NCBI GenBank assembly: GCA_964493095.1
Contig: CAZBNG010000125.1
Coordinates: forward strand, 1 to 5,092
Direction: 5' to 3'
DNA from: CAYXSX01 sp964493095
GTDB lineage: Bacteria; Pseudomonadota; Alphaproteobacteria; Micavibrionales; Micavibrionaceae
Length of the DNA stretch: 5,092 nt
Under the pieces are notes generated by a model. The model saw only the letters and a program-made list of their open reading frames with translations. It had not been told where the DNA came from and did not search any database. Shown piece by piece: positions 1 to 5,042 of this stretch. The stretch's first letter is position 1, and every line of letters begins with the position of its first letter. Position numbers and translations under genes: made by a program.

Positions 1-40
1 AACGGATTGGTCGCTGGTTCAAGTCCGGCCTGGCCCACCA
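1..40 (+). tRNA. 3' part of a tRNA gene, possibly tRNA-Ile (CAT)
   Basis: The window opens inside a tRNA, at about canonical position 37. Visible parts: the 3' strand of the anticodon stem CGGAT (3-7), a five-base variable loop TGGTC (8-12), the T-stem GCTGG/CCGGC (13-17 and 25-29, one G-U pair) around the loop TTCAAGT (18-24), the acceptor 3' strand CTGGCCC (30-36), discriminator A (37) and an encoded CCA (38-40). The short variable loop excludes Leu, Ser and Tyr. The anticodon lies just outside the window, so the amino acid cannot be read. The TTGGTCGC stretch and the acceptor strand resemble tRNA-Ile with a CAT anticodon (read as lysidine-AU), but this is recall of family style, not proof. 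It converges on the transporter gene, whose stop codon lies 7 bp away. Confidence 0.88.
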
Positions 41-47
41 CCACATT

Positions 48-629
48 TTACGGTTTTTTGCCGCCCAGTATGTTTTGTGGCAACAGGAACGCCACAAGCA
101 CGAAAGCTGCGCCTATAGCCGCACCCAGCACATTGCCGTTCACGGATGTAACAAGCGCCGCGTATTTTTCATTTCCTGTAGCAGCGAGAGAAACATCCCC
201 GCCGGCGATTTTTTCGAACAGGAAAGCGGCGTTTGTTTCCAGCCATCCATAGGCAAGCATATAGGCGAAAGCGCCGAGAAGACCGCCGATTACAAAAACA
301 AAAGCATCCTTGCGGCCTGTGGCGAGAGCGGCGAGGCCCGTACCCGGACAGTAACCGGCAAGGGCAAAGCCGATTCCCAGGATAGCGCCGCCGACAATTA
401 CGCCCGTATAGGCTGACTTTATGGAGATGTGAGAGGGGTCGATAACCCCCAGAGCTAATCCGCCGAACAGGCCGATGGACGATAGCCCGATGGCAAAAAG
501 GATGGTTTTCATCAGGCGCGTATCGGTCAGGCGCAGCATATTGATAATATTTTCGGGATTGGTTGCGCCCGCACGATTAAGCGCGAAGCCGAATAATATT
601 CCCAAGGCTATGGCTAAAAACAGTTCCAT
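48..629 (-). CDS. YeeE/YedE family (DUF6691-type) sulfur transporter half, second subunit
   Basis: Predicted inner-membrane protein of about 193 residues. It has roughly five hydrophobic segments (about 3-19, 40-60, 73-98, 109-127 and 167-183), an early NRAGATNPE motif (18-26) and the signature GYCPGTG (92-98, Cys94) followed by LAALATGRKDA. This signature marks the YeeE/YedE superfamily, whose characterised member TsuA imports thiosulfate through conserved cysteines. Here the usual full-length transporter appears split into two half-size genes, this one carrying the C-P-G-T-G cysteine. It follows the other half directly and is surely co-transcribed with it. Start choice: ATG at 629 lies 8 bases after AAGGAG. 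A TTG at 635 would add two codons but sits only 2 bases from that site. The exact substrate (thiosulfate, sulfite, persulfide or another sulfur species) is not shown by the sequence. Confidence 0.87.
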   Translation of the reverse strand: MELFLAIALGILFGFALNRAGATNPENIINMLRLTDTRLMKTILFAIGLSSIGLFGGLALGVIDPSHISIKSAYTGVIVGGAILGIGFALAGYCPGTGLAALATGRKDAFVFVIGGLLGAFAYMLAYGWLETNAAFLFEKIAGGDVSLAATGNEKYAALVTSVNGNVLGAAIGAAFVLVAFLLPQNILGGKKP

Positions 630-637
630 TTGCAAAT

Positions 638-643
638 CTCCTT
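638..643 (-). promoter_or_regulatory. Shine-Dalgarno site overlapping the upstream stop codon
   Basis: Reading on the minus strand, AAGGAG at 643-638 precedes the ATG at 629 by 8 bases. It overlaps the TAA stop (644-642) of the preceding transporter half, so the sequence reads TAAGGAG. Ribosomes finishing the first half end on the initiation site of the second, which suits translational coupling and balanced production of two partner subunits. The site also decides between the ATG at 629 and the poorly spaced TTG at 635. Confidence 0.7.
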
Positions 644-1214
644 ATTTTGATCTGAACAGGATGATGGCCAGCGGGATGGCTGTGGCAAACGCGCCCAGCG
701 CGAAAAGATAACCGCTTAGCGCTGTTTGCATCATGCCGCTCATCATATGGCCGCTGGTGCAGCCTCCGGCAAGGCGCGCACCGAAGAGAACAAGAAAACC
801 GGCAATAAACGCCGTGAGATAGCGTTTTGCAACGCTCTCCCCGAAGCTGTTTTTCCAGACATCGGGCATGTTTTTTTGTGAAGGGGTCTGCGGCCTGTCG
901 CCTTTCAAAAGCGCGGAAAGGAATGCGCCGCCCATCATCGCCAGTACAAAAATAAAGCTGTAATTAAGCGGGCTGGCGATTTCCGCGGCGTATTTGCCGC
1001 CGCTTTTATTCAGATAAGCGTTAGGGGAGGCGTAGCCGCTTTTGGCTTGCGCGTTCTCGACGACGATATCGGGTTGCACCATATCCCATACAATTCCGTC
1101 CGCGATGACAAATTGCGTGGAAACGCCGATCGGTTTGACAAGCAGCACAGCACAAAAAAACGCCAGCGCCAGAAAGACACCGCCTGCACACCACGGTAAA
1201 ACACCTTTTAACAT
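642..1214 (-). CDS. YeeE/YedE family sulfur transporter half, first subunit
   Basis: Predicted 190-residue inner-membrane protein. Hydrophobic segments lie at about 4-26, 84-104, 134-150 and 164-186. A hydrophilic stretch at about 34-82 includes KSGYASPNAYLNKSGGKY. The family signature GARLAGGCTSGH occupies 145-156 (Cys152), followed by a methionine-rich MMSGMM, and a GVSTQF motif lies at 30-35. These are marks of the YeeE/YedE superfamily, members of which import thiosulfate or related sulfur species. With the next gene it makes a two-subunit version of the usual single-chain transporter. The start ATG at 1214 has AGGAGA 6 bases upstream. It is the first gene of the pair, with a promoter at 1259-1288. 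No sulfur enzyme (persulfide dioxygenase, rhodanese) or regulator is visible beside it, so the substrate and purpose are inferred from family only. Confidence 0.87.
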   Translation of the reverse strand: MLKGVLPWCAGGVFLALAFFCAVLLVKPIGVSTQFVIADGIVWDMVQPDIVVENAQAKSGYASPNAYLNKSGGKYAAEIASPLNYSFIFVLAMMGGAFLSALLKGDRPQTPSQKNMPDVWKNSFGESVAKRYLTAFIAGFLVLFGARLAGGCTSGHMMSGMMQTALSGYLFALGAFATAIPLAIILFRSK

Positions 1215-1258
1215 TCTCTGTCTCCTGATGATTTGTTTAAAGAAATTTCCCCGAAACG

Positions 1259-1288
1259 ATTATACCGCTTTTTTGAACAGGGCGGCAA
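1259..1288 (-). promoter_or_regulatory. Probable sigma70-type promoter of the sulfur transporter pair
   Basis: On the minus strand a perfect TATAAT lies at 1264-1259, with TTGCCG (four of six matches to TTGACA) at 1288-1283 and an 18-base spacer. Transcription would start near 1252, leaving a leader of about 38 bases before the ATG at 1214. No clear operator repeat is visible; an 8-base palindrome GAAATTTC (1242-1249) sits just inside the transcript but could be chance. Confidence 0.55.
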
Positions 1289-1315
1289 TATGGGACGCTT
1301 TTGCCTCGTTTTTGT

Positions 1316-1343
1316 TTGACAAAACCGCAAAAACTCTTATAAA
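1316..1343 (+). promoter_or_regulatory. Probable strong sigma70-type promoter of rpsD
   Basis: TTGACA (1316-1321, perfect) and TATAAA (1338-1343, five of six) are separated by 16 bases. The predicted start is near 1349-1351, about 100 bases before the rpsD ATG. A near-consensus promoter suits a ribosomal protein gene. It is back to back with the transporter promoter. Confidence 0.65.
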
Positions 1344-1350
1344 TCGCTTC

Positions 1351-1451
1351 ATTCCTGAGAAGCGGGGTAATTCCCGCGTTGATTTTACGATCAATCCCAC
1401 CAAGGGGAATCGGGACATGAAAAATGAAAAACTCTATGAAAGGACAGTAAT
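1351..1451 (+). promoter_or_regulatory. Candidate structured leader of rpsD mRNA
   Basis: Downstream of the predicted start, two small hairpins can form: GCGGG/CCCGC (1362-1366 with 1373-1377, 6-base loop) and TTGAT/ATCAA (1379-1383 with 1390-1394, 6-base loop, extendable by a G-U pair). ATTCC at the predicted 5' end (1351-1355) can pair with GGAAT (1406-1410), closing a branched structure around both. An alternative pairing joins ATTCCC (1370-1375) with GGGAAT (1405-1410). Either would bury the purine-rich AAGGGG at 1402-1407. S4 is known to autoregulate translation by binding its own mRNA in other bacteria, so a similar role here is reasonable, but it is inferred by eye without covariation support. 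Confidence 0.35.
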
Positions 1452-1455
1452 ATGA
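1417..1455 (+). CDS. Possible 12-codon leader peptide overlapping the rpsD start
   Basis: An ATG at 1417 opens the short frame MKNEKLYERTVI, closed by TGA at 1453-1455. That stop overlaps the rpsD ATG (1452-1454) in an ATGA arrangement typical of translational coupling. AAGGGG (1402-1407) lies 9 bases before the ATG and could serve as a ribosome binding site. A second frame, MKNSMKGQ (ATG at 1424, stop TAA at 1448-1450), ends one base before rpsD. Both could be accidental in an A-rich stretch in front of a good rpsD ribosome site. Confidence 0.25.
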   Translation: MKNEKLYERTVI

Positions 1456-2072
1456 GCGGTAAGCGCCATAGTGCAAAACATAAGATAGACCGCCGCGTAG
1501 GCGGTAACCTCTGGGGCCGTCCCAAGTCTCCTTTTAACAAACGCCAAACCGTTCCCGGTATGCATGGTGCGGGCCGCCGCGGCAAACCGACGGATTTTGG
1601 CATCCAGCTTATGGCGAAGCAAAAACTGAAAGGATATTACGGCAATATCGGCGAGAAACAGTTCCGTCGTTATTTTGCGGAAGCCGACCGTATGCGGGGC
1701 GATACCGGTCAGAATCTGATCGGTCTTTTGGAGAGCCGCCTTGATGCGGTTATCTACCGCGCCCGTTTCGTGCCCACAGTGTTCGCGGCGCGCCAGTTTG
1801 TAAATCACAAGCATGTGACGGTTAACGGCAAGGTGGTCAACATCGCCTCTTACCAGGTAAGAGAGGGCGATGTGATTGAAGTGCGTGAAAGCGCCCGCAA
1901 CATTCCGATGGTTATTCAGGCCGTGGAAGGCGCAGAGCGCGAAGTTCCCGATTACATCGAAGTGGATCACAAGGCGATGAAGGCCGTGTTCCTGCGTGTT
2001 CCCAGGCTGGAAGACGTTCCTTACGCGGTCCAGATGGAGCCCAACCTGATTGTGGAATTTTATTCCAGATAA
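1452..2072 (+). CDS. rpsD: Small ribosomal subunit protein S4
   Basis: Complete 206-residue S4, the usual length for the family. S4 binds the 5' domain of 16S rRNA, starts 30S assembly and, with S5, guards decoding accuracy. The N-terminal domain shows KIDRRVGGNLWGRPKSP (11-27) and the conserved block LMAKQKLKGYYG (53-64). The S4 RNA-binding domain spans roughly 95-155, including SRLDAVIYRARF and QFVNHKHVTVNG. The chain ends VEFYSR, as is typical. The N-terminal region has no zinc-binding cysteines, so this is the zinc-free form. The start ATG at 1452 has AGGA 7 bases upstream, and the MSGKRHSAKH beginning fits alphaproteobacterial homologues. It stands alone with its own promoter and terminator instead of lying in the alpha operon with rpsK, rpsM and rpoA. 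In some bacteria S4 represses its own translation, and the leader here may do the same. Confidence 0.98.
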   Translation: MSGKRHSAKHKIDRRVGGNLWGRPKSPFNKRQTVPGMHGAGRRGKPTDFGIQLMAKQKLKGYYGNIGEKQFRRYFAEADRMRGDTGQNLIGLLESRLDAVIYRARFVPTVFAARQFVNHKHVTVNGKVVNIASYQVREGDVIEVRESARNIPMVIQAVEGAEREVPDYIEVDHKAMKAVFLRVPRLEDVPYAVQMEPNLIVEFYSR

Positions 2073-2096
2073 GCGGGAAACCCTGCCTAAGAATTC

Positions 2097-2122
2097 AAAA
2101 GCCGCCTTCGGGCGGCTTTTTT
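2097..2122. terminator. Bidirectional UUCG-loop terminator between rpsD and trmJ
   Basis: AAAA (2097-2100), stem GCCGCC (2101-2106), tetraloop TTCG (2107-2110), stem GGCGGC (2111-2116) and six T (2117-2122) make a textbook intrinsic terminator for rpsD, 24 bases after its stop. Read on the minus strand the same hairpin is followed by TTTT, so it can also end the trmJ transcript. The last two T bases overlap the trmJ stop codon (2123-2121). Confidence 0.93.
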
Positions 2123-2873
2123 ATGGCTTGTTCTTTCCTATCAGGGCGGAAATAATGCCGTGCAGGGTTTTAACCTCCTGATCGGATAAATCGGGGCGGG
2201 TGAACATGTTGCGGATGTTCCTCTGCATGGTGGGTCTGAGGTCCGGGGATTTAAAAAAGCCTCCTGTTTCAAGCTCCCCCTCCAGCCGGGTGAGAAACTC
2301 TTCCAGCTTTTCCTGTGGAACCGGGAAACTGTCGCCATGATCAAAATGGCGGGCAGGCATGTCATTGCCTAGTTTCAGCCATTCATAGCCCATCAGCAAC
2401 ACCGATTGCGCGAGGTTCAGCGACCAGAAATCCGGATTGGTGGGGATGGTCACGATGCCTTGGCAGGCGGCGATTTCGTCATTTTCCAGCCCAGTGCGCT
2501 CACGCCCGAACAAAATCCCGGTTTTCTGGCCTGAGGCGCTGCGCGCGCCGATTTCTGCGAGGGCTGTTTGCGGTTCAAACACAGGTTTAACCATATCGCG
2601 GGAGCGCGCCGTGGTGGCCAGCACGAAATTCAGATCCGCTAAAGCCTCAGCCAAAGAGGCAAAAACCGCCACTTCCGGCATTTTTTGCAGCGCTCCGGCG
2701 GACATATCGATGGCTTTTTGGTTGGGCCATCCGTCGCGCGGGGCCACAAGGCGCAGCTCCGTCAGCCCGAAATTCAGCATCGCGCGGGCCGCTCCCCCTA
2801 TGTTTTCGCCCATTTGTGGGTGCGAAAGGATGATAACGGGGGCAAGGGACTGTTTTTCTTCTGTATTTGGCAT
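2121..2873 (-). CDS. trmJ: TrmJ-like tRNA 2'-O-methyltransferase (TrmH family, group 1; SPOUT fold)
   Basis: A 250-residue protein close in length to E. coli TrmJ, which methylates the ribose of nucleotide 32 in the anticodon loop of several tRNAs using S-adenosylmethionine. The three SPOUT motifs are present: NIGGAARAMLNFG (24-36); LFGRERTGLEND (121-132), the knot loop; and IPTNPDFWSLNLAQSV (143-158), which completes the cofactor site. A TTARSR stretch (87-92) matches the conserved arginine region. The C-terminal part (about 185-250) is a helical extension typical of TrmJ, with GGFFKSPDLRPTMQRNIRNMF. The start ATG at 2873 has only a weak purine stretch upstream (AAGAAGCAAGAA). A shorter start would cut into motif 1. 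It converges with rpsD and shares its terminator. The exact target nucleotide is inferred from the family, since other group 1 SpoU proteins are similar. Confidence 0.9.
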   Translation of the reverse strand: MPNTEEKQSLAPVIILSHPQMGENIGGAARAMLNFGLTELRLVAPRDGWPNQKAIDMSAGALQKMPEVAVFASLAEALADLNFVLATTARSRDMVKPVFEPQTALAEIGARSASGQKTGILFGRERTGLENDEIAACQGIVTIPTNPDFWSLNLAQSVLLMGYEWLKLGNDMPARHFDHGDSFPVPQEKLEEFLTRLEGELETGGFFKSPDLRPTMQRNIRNMFTRPDLSDQEVKTLHGIISALIGKNKP

Positions 2874-2918
2874 AATTCTTGCTTCTTTGATCCTGTAATG
2901 TTTTAAACATGCAAGAGT

Positions 2919-2924
2919 ATTCTA
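2919..2924 (-). promoter_or_regulatory. Possible -10 element for trmJ
   Basis: On the minus strand TAGAAT (2924-2919) matches five of six consensus bases and would start transcription near 2912, about 39 bases before the trmJ ATG. No good -35 hexamer is found at 16-18 bases. An inverted repeat ATGTTT-T-AAACAT (2898-2910) follows directly and could be an operator. Confidence 0.25.
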
Positions 2925-3021
2925 AGCAACTGAAAAAACATTATATTTTGGAGGTTCATTCATAAGGGTATACAGTTTTTCCATGAATGTCCTCAGGCGA
3001 ATTGTAGAAACGGTAATATGC

Positions 3022-3027
3022 AGGGAG
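3022..3027 (+). promoter_or_regulatory. Ribosome binding site that fixes the start of the orphan gene
   Basis: AGGGAG lies 6 bases before the ATG at 3034. The longer in-frame start at 2983 has no purine-rich site at a proper distance, so the shorter 81-residue product is preferred. Confidence 0.65.
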
Positions 3028-3033
3028 ATCGGT

Positions 3034-3279
3034 ATGTACACCCATCGCGGTATTGAAGACATTCTTAAAAACACGGAAAAACCTTTCAGCGTAATCGAGG
3101 AGTTCGATGCGCTTAGCCCCAAGCGTAAAATGCTTCTGTGCGACCAGTTATTTTCGGAAGATCAAAACGTTTTTCGCAATACAACCAGGATGTTATGGCC
3201 GGAAGCAACCCAGAGTGACATGAAAAAACTAGGCCATTTTATCCGGATTTTAAGATTTATTGCTCAGACGGCCCATTAA
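3034..3279 (+). CDS. Small protein of unknown function (81 residues)
   Basis: I do not recognise this protein. It begins MYTHRGIEDILKNTEKPF and is rich in charged and hydrophobic residues arranged as likely helices (for example SVIEEFDALSPKRKMLLCDQLF and the C-terminal MKKLGHFIRILRFIAQ). There is one cysteine, no signal peptide, no obvious membrane segment and no known motif, so a small soluble cytoplasmic protein is likely. Support for a real gene: a strong ribosome site 6 bases before the ATG, no other good frame in this interval, and a strong intrinsic terminator 35 bases after the stop. An in-frame ATG at 2983 would give 98 residues but lacks a ribosome site. It is divergent from trmJ and convergent with gltX. 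An adaptor or DNA-binding role cannot be argued from the sequence. Confidence 0.7.
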   Translation: MYTHRGIEDILKNTEKPFSVIEEFDALSPKRKMLLCDQLFSEDQNVFRNTTRMLWPEATQSDMKKLGHFIRILRFIAQTAH

Positions 3280-3314
3280 GTCCCCACACAAACCCCAGCC
3301 GTATGTAGCAAAGC

Positions 3315-3353
3315 GGCGGCCTGCATCTTCCCCGGATCAGGCCGCCTTTTTTT
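3315..3353 (+). terminator. Intrinsic terminator of the orphan gene, overlapping the end of gltX
   Basis: A perfect 9-bp stem, GGCGGCCTG (3315-3323) with CAGGCCGCC (3338-3346), encloses a 14-base loop (3324-3337) and is followed by seven T (3347-3353). It ends plus-strand transcription after the 81-residue gene. The 3' arm and T-tract are also the last codons of gltX on the other strand (Gln-Lys-Lys-Ala-Ala-stop). On the minus strand the hairpin lacks a following T-tract, so it would be at best a weak terminator for gltX. Confidence 0.85.
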
Positions 3354-4683
3354 GTCCCAGCCGTTCGCGTGTTTTTTCCGGGCCGATCAAAAGCAACAAA
3401 TGCGCCAGCTCCGGACCATGGTCCATGCCTGTGAGGGCGCGGCGTAGCGGCATAAACAATTCTTTGCCCTTGCGGCCTGTTTTGTCCTTAACGGCCTTGG
3501 TCCACTCGCTCCATGTATTTTCGTTCCAGGGCGCGGCGGGCAGCAGCGTGGCGGCGTTTTCGATAAACTCCGGCTCGTCGATGGCGGGCTCGACCGGGCC
3601 GTTGGCCACATGCCACCATTCGGTAATATCGTGCAGCCGTTCCAGGTTGGGGCGCACTGTCATCCAGAATTCTTCATCCAGTTCATGCAAACCCATATTG
3701 GCAAGGCGCACCTGCACGTCATCAAAGGCGGTTTCGTGCAGGATCTTGGCATTCAGGCGCAAAAGTTCGTCAGGATCGAATTTTGGCGTGCCTCGTGAAA
3801 ATTTCGAAAAATCAAATGTTTCGACCAGTGGCTGGATAGAGGTATAGGGCTCGATCGGGTCGGACGTGCCAAGGCGTGCCATCAGGCTGACCAGCGCCAT
3901 GGGCTCGATTTTCTCGTTTTCACGGATATCGCTGACGCTCATCGATCCCATGCGCTTGGAAAGCTTGCCGCCGCTGGCATCGGAAATAAGGGGGAGGTGG
4001 GCAAATTGCGGCGGTTTCGCGCCCAGTGCTTCGAACATCTGGATATGGCTGGCGGTGTTGGAGACATGGTCTTCGCCGCGCGTCACATGCGTAATGCCGT
4101 AATCGATATCGTCAATCACGGAGCACAGGTGGTAAAGCGGGCGCCCGTCTTCGCGGATCAGCACGGGGTCGGACATATCCGCGCCGCTAAAGGAAACGGG
4201 GCCGCGGATCAGGTCGTTCCACTCGATCGGCGTATCGAGCATTTTAAAGCGCCAGTGCGGTTTGCGCCCCTCGGCCGCGTAGGCTTTTACCTGCGCATCC
4301 GTAAGGGAAAGCGCGGCGCGGTCGTAAATCGGCGGCTTGCCGCGGGAAAGCTGGGTTTTGCGCTTAAGGGACAGTTCCTCCGGCGTCTCGTAACAGGGGT
4401 AAAGGCGGCCGCTGGCCTTAAGCTCGTTAATACATTCCTCGTAACGCGCATCGCGGCCCTGCTGACGTGTTTTCTCGTCCCAGTTCAGCTCCATCCAGAC
4501 AAGCGAGGATTCAATAGCTTCCTCGTATTCCGGCTTTGAGCGCTCTGTGTCCGTATCGTCGATACGCAGCAGGAAATGGCCGCCCTGGTTGCGGGCAAAC
4601 AGCCATGTAATCAGGGCGGTGCGCGCATTGCCGACATGCAGCATGCCGGTGGGCGAAGGGGCAAAACGTACTTTTACGGACAT
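3337..4683 (-). CDS. gltX: Glutamyl-tRNA synthetase
   Basis: A 448-residue class I aminoacyl-tRNA synthetase that activates glutamate with ATP and charges tRNA-Glu in the cytoplasm. The Rossmann catalytic domain carries the HIGH-type motif in RFAPSPTGMLHVGNAR (6-21) and the KMSKS-type motif GGKLSKRMGS (238-247). Between them lie LLRIDDTDTERS (38-49), YPCYET (95-100), the PLYHLCSVIDD segment (182-192) and THVTRGEDHVSNT (198-210), all typical of GluRS. The C-terminal anticodon-binding part (from about 320) ends GQKKAA. Length is normal to slightly short. The start ATG at 4683 has AAGGAG 8 bases upstream. Many alphaproteobacteria carry two gltX genes and make Gln-tRNA by amidating Glu-tRNA-Gln. 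Whether this copy is discriminating or also charges tRNA-Gln cannot be told here. It is not a truncated Glu-Q-tRNA synthetase, because the anticodon-binding region is present. Confidence 0.97.
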   Translation of the reverse strand: MSVKVRFAPSPTGMLHVGNARTALITWLFARNQGGHFLLRIDDTDTERSKPEYEEAIESSLVWMELNWDEKTRQQGRDARYEECINELKASGRLYPCYETPEELSLKRKTQLSRGKPPIYDRAALSLTDAQVKAYAAEGRKPHWRFKMLDTPIEWNDLIRGPVSFSGADMSDPVLIREDGRPLYHLCSVIDDIDYGITHVTRGEDHVSNTASHIQMFEALGAKPPQFAHLPLISDASGGKLSKRMGSMSVSDIRENEKIEPMALVSLMARLGTSDPIEPYTSIQPLVETFDFSKFSRGTPKFDPDELLRLNAKILHETAFDDVQVRLANMGLHELDEEFWMTVRPNLERLHDITEWWHVANGPVEPAIDEPEFIENAATLLPAAPWNENTWSEWTKAVKDKTGRKGKELFMPLRRALTGMDHGPELAHLLLLIGPEKTRERLGQKKAA

Positions 4684-4708
4684 ATAAAAAACTCCTTGTA
4701 GATCAATG

Positions 4709-4714
4709 CTTATA
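4709..4714 (-). promoter_or_regulatory. Possible -10 element for gltX
   Basis: On the minus strand TATAAG (4714-4709) matches five of six consensus bases and would start transcription near 4702, leaving a leader of about 19 bases that contains the AAGGAG site. The -35 position at a 17-base spacing reads TTTATT, a poor match, so the call is tentative. The divergent interval 4684-4814 is AT-rich and must hold promoters for both flanking genes, but I see no clear element for the rightward gene. Confidence 0.3.
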
Positions 4715-4814
4715 GAAGAATTCGCACATAAAATAAAGAGTTGAAAAAGAGGTTGGATTTTTACACGCTTGGGGTGTTAATTCATAGCGTAACTTAAATG
4801 AGAAAGAGTTTCCT

Positions 4815-5042
4815 ATGGTTTCGGATAAGTCTTTGCCATCCTATACCGTTCTTTTTAATTTCGGAACGCCTCTTGCCCTGGAATACGTTGCCGATGCTAG
4901 GAAAACAGGCTCTGCTGTGGTTTTTAGGGGAACTCAAGCGGAAGCATTTGCAAAAGTGGCGCAGGGTAATGCTTACCGGGACCAACATTACGGGGAAGGG
5001 ACGCAGGAATTCTGGTTTTCTGTGGAACCTTCGGGCAGGTGA
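4815..5042 (+). CDS. Small protein of unknown function (75 residues)
   Basis: I do not recognise this protein. It starts MVSDKSLPSYTVLFNFG and shows a likely strand-helix pattern: a hydrophobic strand (YTVLFNF, 10-16), a helix (ALEYVADARKTG), a strand (SAVVFRG), a helix with alanines (QAEAFAKVAQG), then an aromatic, charged end (YRDQHYGEGTQEFWFSVEPSGR). It has no cysteines, signal peptide or membrane segment, so a small soluble protein is likely. The ATG has a modest purine-rich site (AAGAG, 6 bases upstream). It is divergent from gltX with a 131-base gap, and no terminator is seen after it before the window ends. A different frame starting at 4798 stays open to the window edge but lacks a ribosome site and looks less protein-like, so this frame is preferred. 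Confidence 0.55.
   Translation: MVSDKSLPSYTVLFNFGTPLALEYVADARKTGSAVVFRGTQAEAFAKVAQGNAYRDQHYGEGTQEFWFSVEPSGR

Noticed and set aside
1345..1364. CGCTTC/GAAGCG stem at the start of the rpsD leader
   Set aside because: Its left arm lies between the -10 box and the predicted transcription start, so it is probably not in the RNA; it could at most be a DNA operator repeat.
1042..1455. Long plus-strand frame (137 codons) antisense to the first transporter gene
   Set aside because: Most of it is a shadow of the YeeE/YedE coding sequence and it crosses both promoters; only its last 12 codons are considered, as a possible leader peptide.
1434..1970. 178-codon minus-strand frame across rpsD
   Set aside because: It lies opposite rpsD, whose protein is unmistakable; the translation resembles no known family and is explained by antisense codon bias.
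2437..2898. 153-codon plus-strand frame across trmJ
   Set aside because: It is antisense to a clearly conserved methyltransferase, including its SPOUT motifs.
2922..3122. 66-codon minus-strand frame over the trmJ/orphan interval
   Set aside because: It overlaps the better supported plus-strand gene, which has a strong ribosome site and terminator; nothing supports this frame.
3997..4539. 180-codon plus-strand frame across gltX
   Set aside because: It is an antisense shadow of the GltX catalytic domain, with no ribosome site or recognisable domain.
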